The notes beneath the pieces are model-generated. The model was not told where the DNA came from. It worked only from the letters and a program-made list of their open reading frames with translations, and did not search any database. From Candidatus Bipolaricaulota bacterium (GTDB taxonomy: Bacteria > Bipolaricaulota > Bipolaricaulia > UBA7950 > UBA9294): DNA of 13,691 nucleotides. The position numbers were made by a program, and so were the translations under genes. The DNA is taken from positions 1-13,691 of the forward strand of contig JAUWNQ010000003.1 in assembly GCA_030612565.1 (NCBI GenBank), given 5' to 3'. Numbering within the stretch: position 1 is the stretch's first letter; each line of letters starts with the position of its first letter. Of the stretch, positions 13,283 through 13,691 are shown piece after piece.

Positions 13283-13691
13283 TTAGAGCTCAGCGAGCTT
13301 CTTGTACTCCTGGTATCGCTCCATGTACTCCTCCTCGAGTCGCTTGTGCAGGCGTTCGGCCTCTTGCGGGAACGATGTTACCAGGCTCGAGTAGCGCACC
13401 TCGCCCATCAGGAACTCGTGGAAGTCGCCGGTCGGTTCCTTGGAGTCGAGTACGAACGGGTTCTTCCCCTCACCCTTCAACAGTGGGTTGTAGCGGTAGA
13501 GCGGCCAGTAACCGACTTCGACGGCGAGCCTCTCCTCTTCCTGGGTCTTCCCCATCCCCTTCTTTAAGCCGTGATTGATGCACGGGGCGTAGGCGATGAT
13601 GATGCTCGGCCCGGGGTAGCTCTCCGCTTCGAGGAAGGCCTTCAGAGACTGGTTTTTGTTCGCACCCATGGCGATGGAGGCGACGTACACG
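13283..13691 (-). CDS. nifJ: Pyruvate:ferredoxin (flavodoxin) oxidoreductase, C-terminal end (partial)
   Basis: The C-terminal ~135 residues of a single-chain pyruvate:ferredoxin oxidoreductase; the gene continues past the window edge. The visible conserved segments are VASIAMGANKNQSLKAFLEA, PGPSIIIAYAPCINHGL, GYWPLYRYNPLL, GKNPFVLDSKEPTGDF and FLMGEVRYSSL, which belong to the thiamine-pyrophosphate domain end of the enzyme. It oxidises pyruvate to acetyl-CoA and CO2 while reducing ferredoxin, in the cytoplasm; typical of anaerobes. TAA at 13283-13285. Ends in a clear terminator and is not part of the defence operon. The apparent start at the window edge is an internal valine codon. Confidence 0.95.
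   Translation of the reverse strand, partial: VYVASIAMGANKNQSLKAFLEAESYPGPSIIIAYAPCINHGLKKGMGKTQEEERLAVEVGYWPLYRYNPLLKGEGKNPFVLDSKEPTGDFHEFLMGEVRYSSLVTSFPQEAERLHKRLEEEYMERYQEYKKLAEL

Overview
The window is bacterial. It opens with the last ~118 bases of a 16S rRNA gene, including an intact anti-Shine-Dalgarno end, and closes with the C-terminus of a NifJ-type pyruvate:ferredoxin oxidoreductase. The 16S gene is followed by a Crp/Fnr-type regulator rather than by tRNAs or 23S rRNA, so rRNA genes may be unlinked here. With the NifJ gene this suggests an anaerobe or thermophile-related lineage. I cannot name the phylum with confidence.

Layout. 1-118: 16S 3' end. 119-317: spacer and leader. 318-980: Crp/Fnr regulator. 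1133-1168: short tandem repeat. 1184-1651: a transposon-like unit with perfect 16-bp terminal inverted repeats and a 10-bp flanking direct repeat. It holds a small GIY-YIG nuclease gene that is itself bracketed by inverted ATTCCGGC-type hairpins. From about 13.07 kb down to 1.7 kb, all on the minus strand, lies a defence-type operon: possible small leader ORF, SNF2 helicase with a C-terminal DUF3883 nuclease-like domain, small winged-helix protein, DUF1156 (COG1743) adenine DNA methyltransferase, Swt1-HEPN/DUF499 ATPase, and a winged-helix remnant. 13211-13691: nifJ 3' end and its terminator.

The helicase, DUF1156 methylase and DUF499 ATPase set matches what I recall of the 'Hma' (helicase, methylase, ATPase) layout and is related to BREX type 3 parts (pglXI/brxHII/brxC-like). 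No pglZ is visible. The expected job is methylation-guided discrimination and attack of foreign DNA.

The locus is scarred. A REP-associated tyrosine transposase (RAYT) with its flanking REP palindromes sits inside the methyltransferase gene and keeps the reading frame through ~620 bp, giving an unusual methylase-RAYT-methylase chimera. Further on, the methylase has lost about 30 residues and its frame. The DUF499 gene has a one-base frameshift in a short C run. The helicase-nuclease and winged-helix genes are open. Whether the shifts are real decay or assembly error cannot be settled from this sequence. An 11-bp-phased repeat cluster lies between the winged-helix gene and the methylase and may be a regulatory site.
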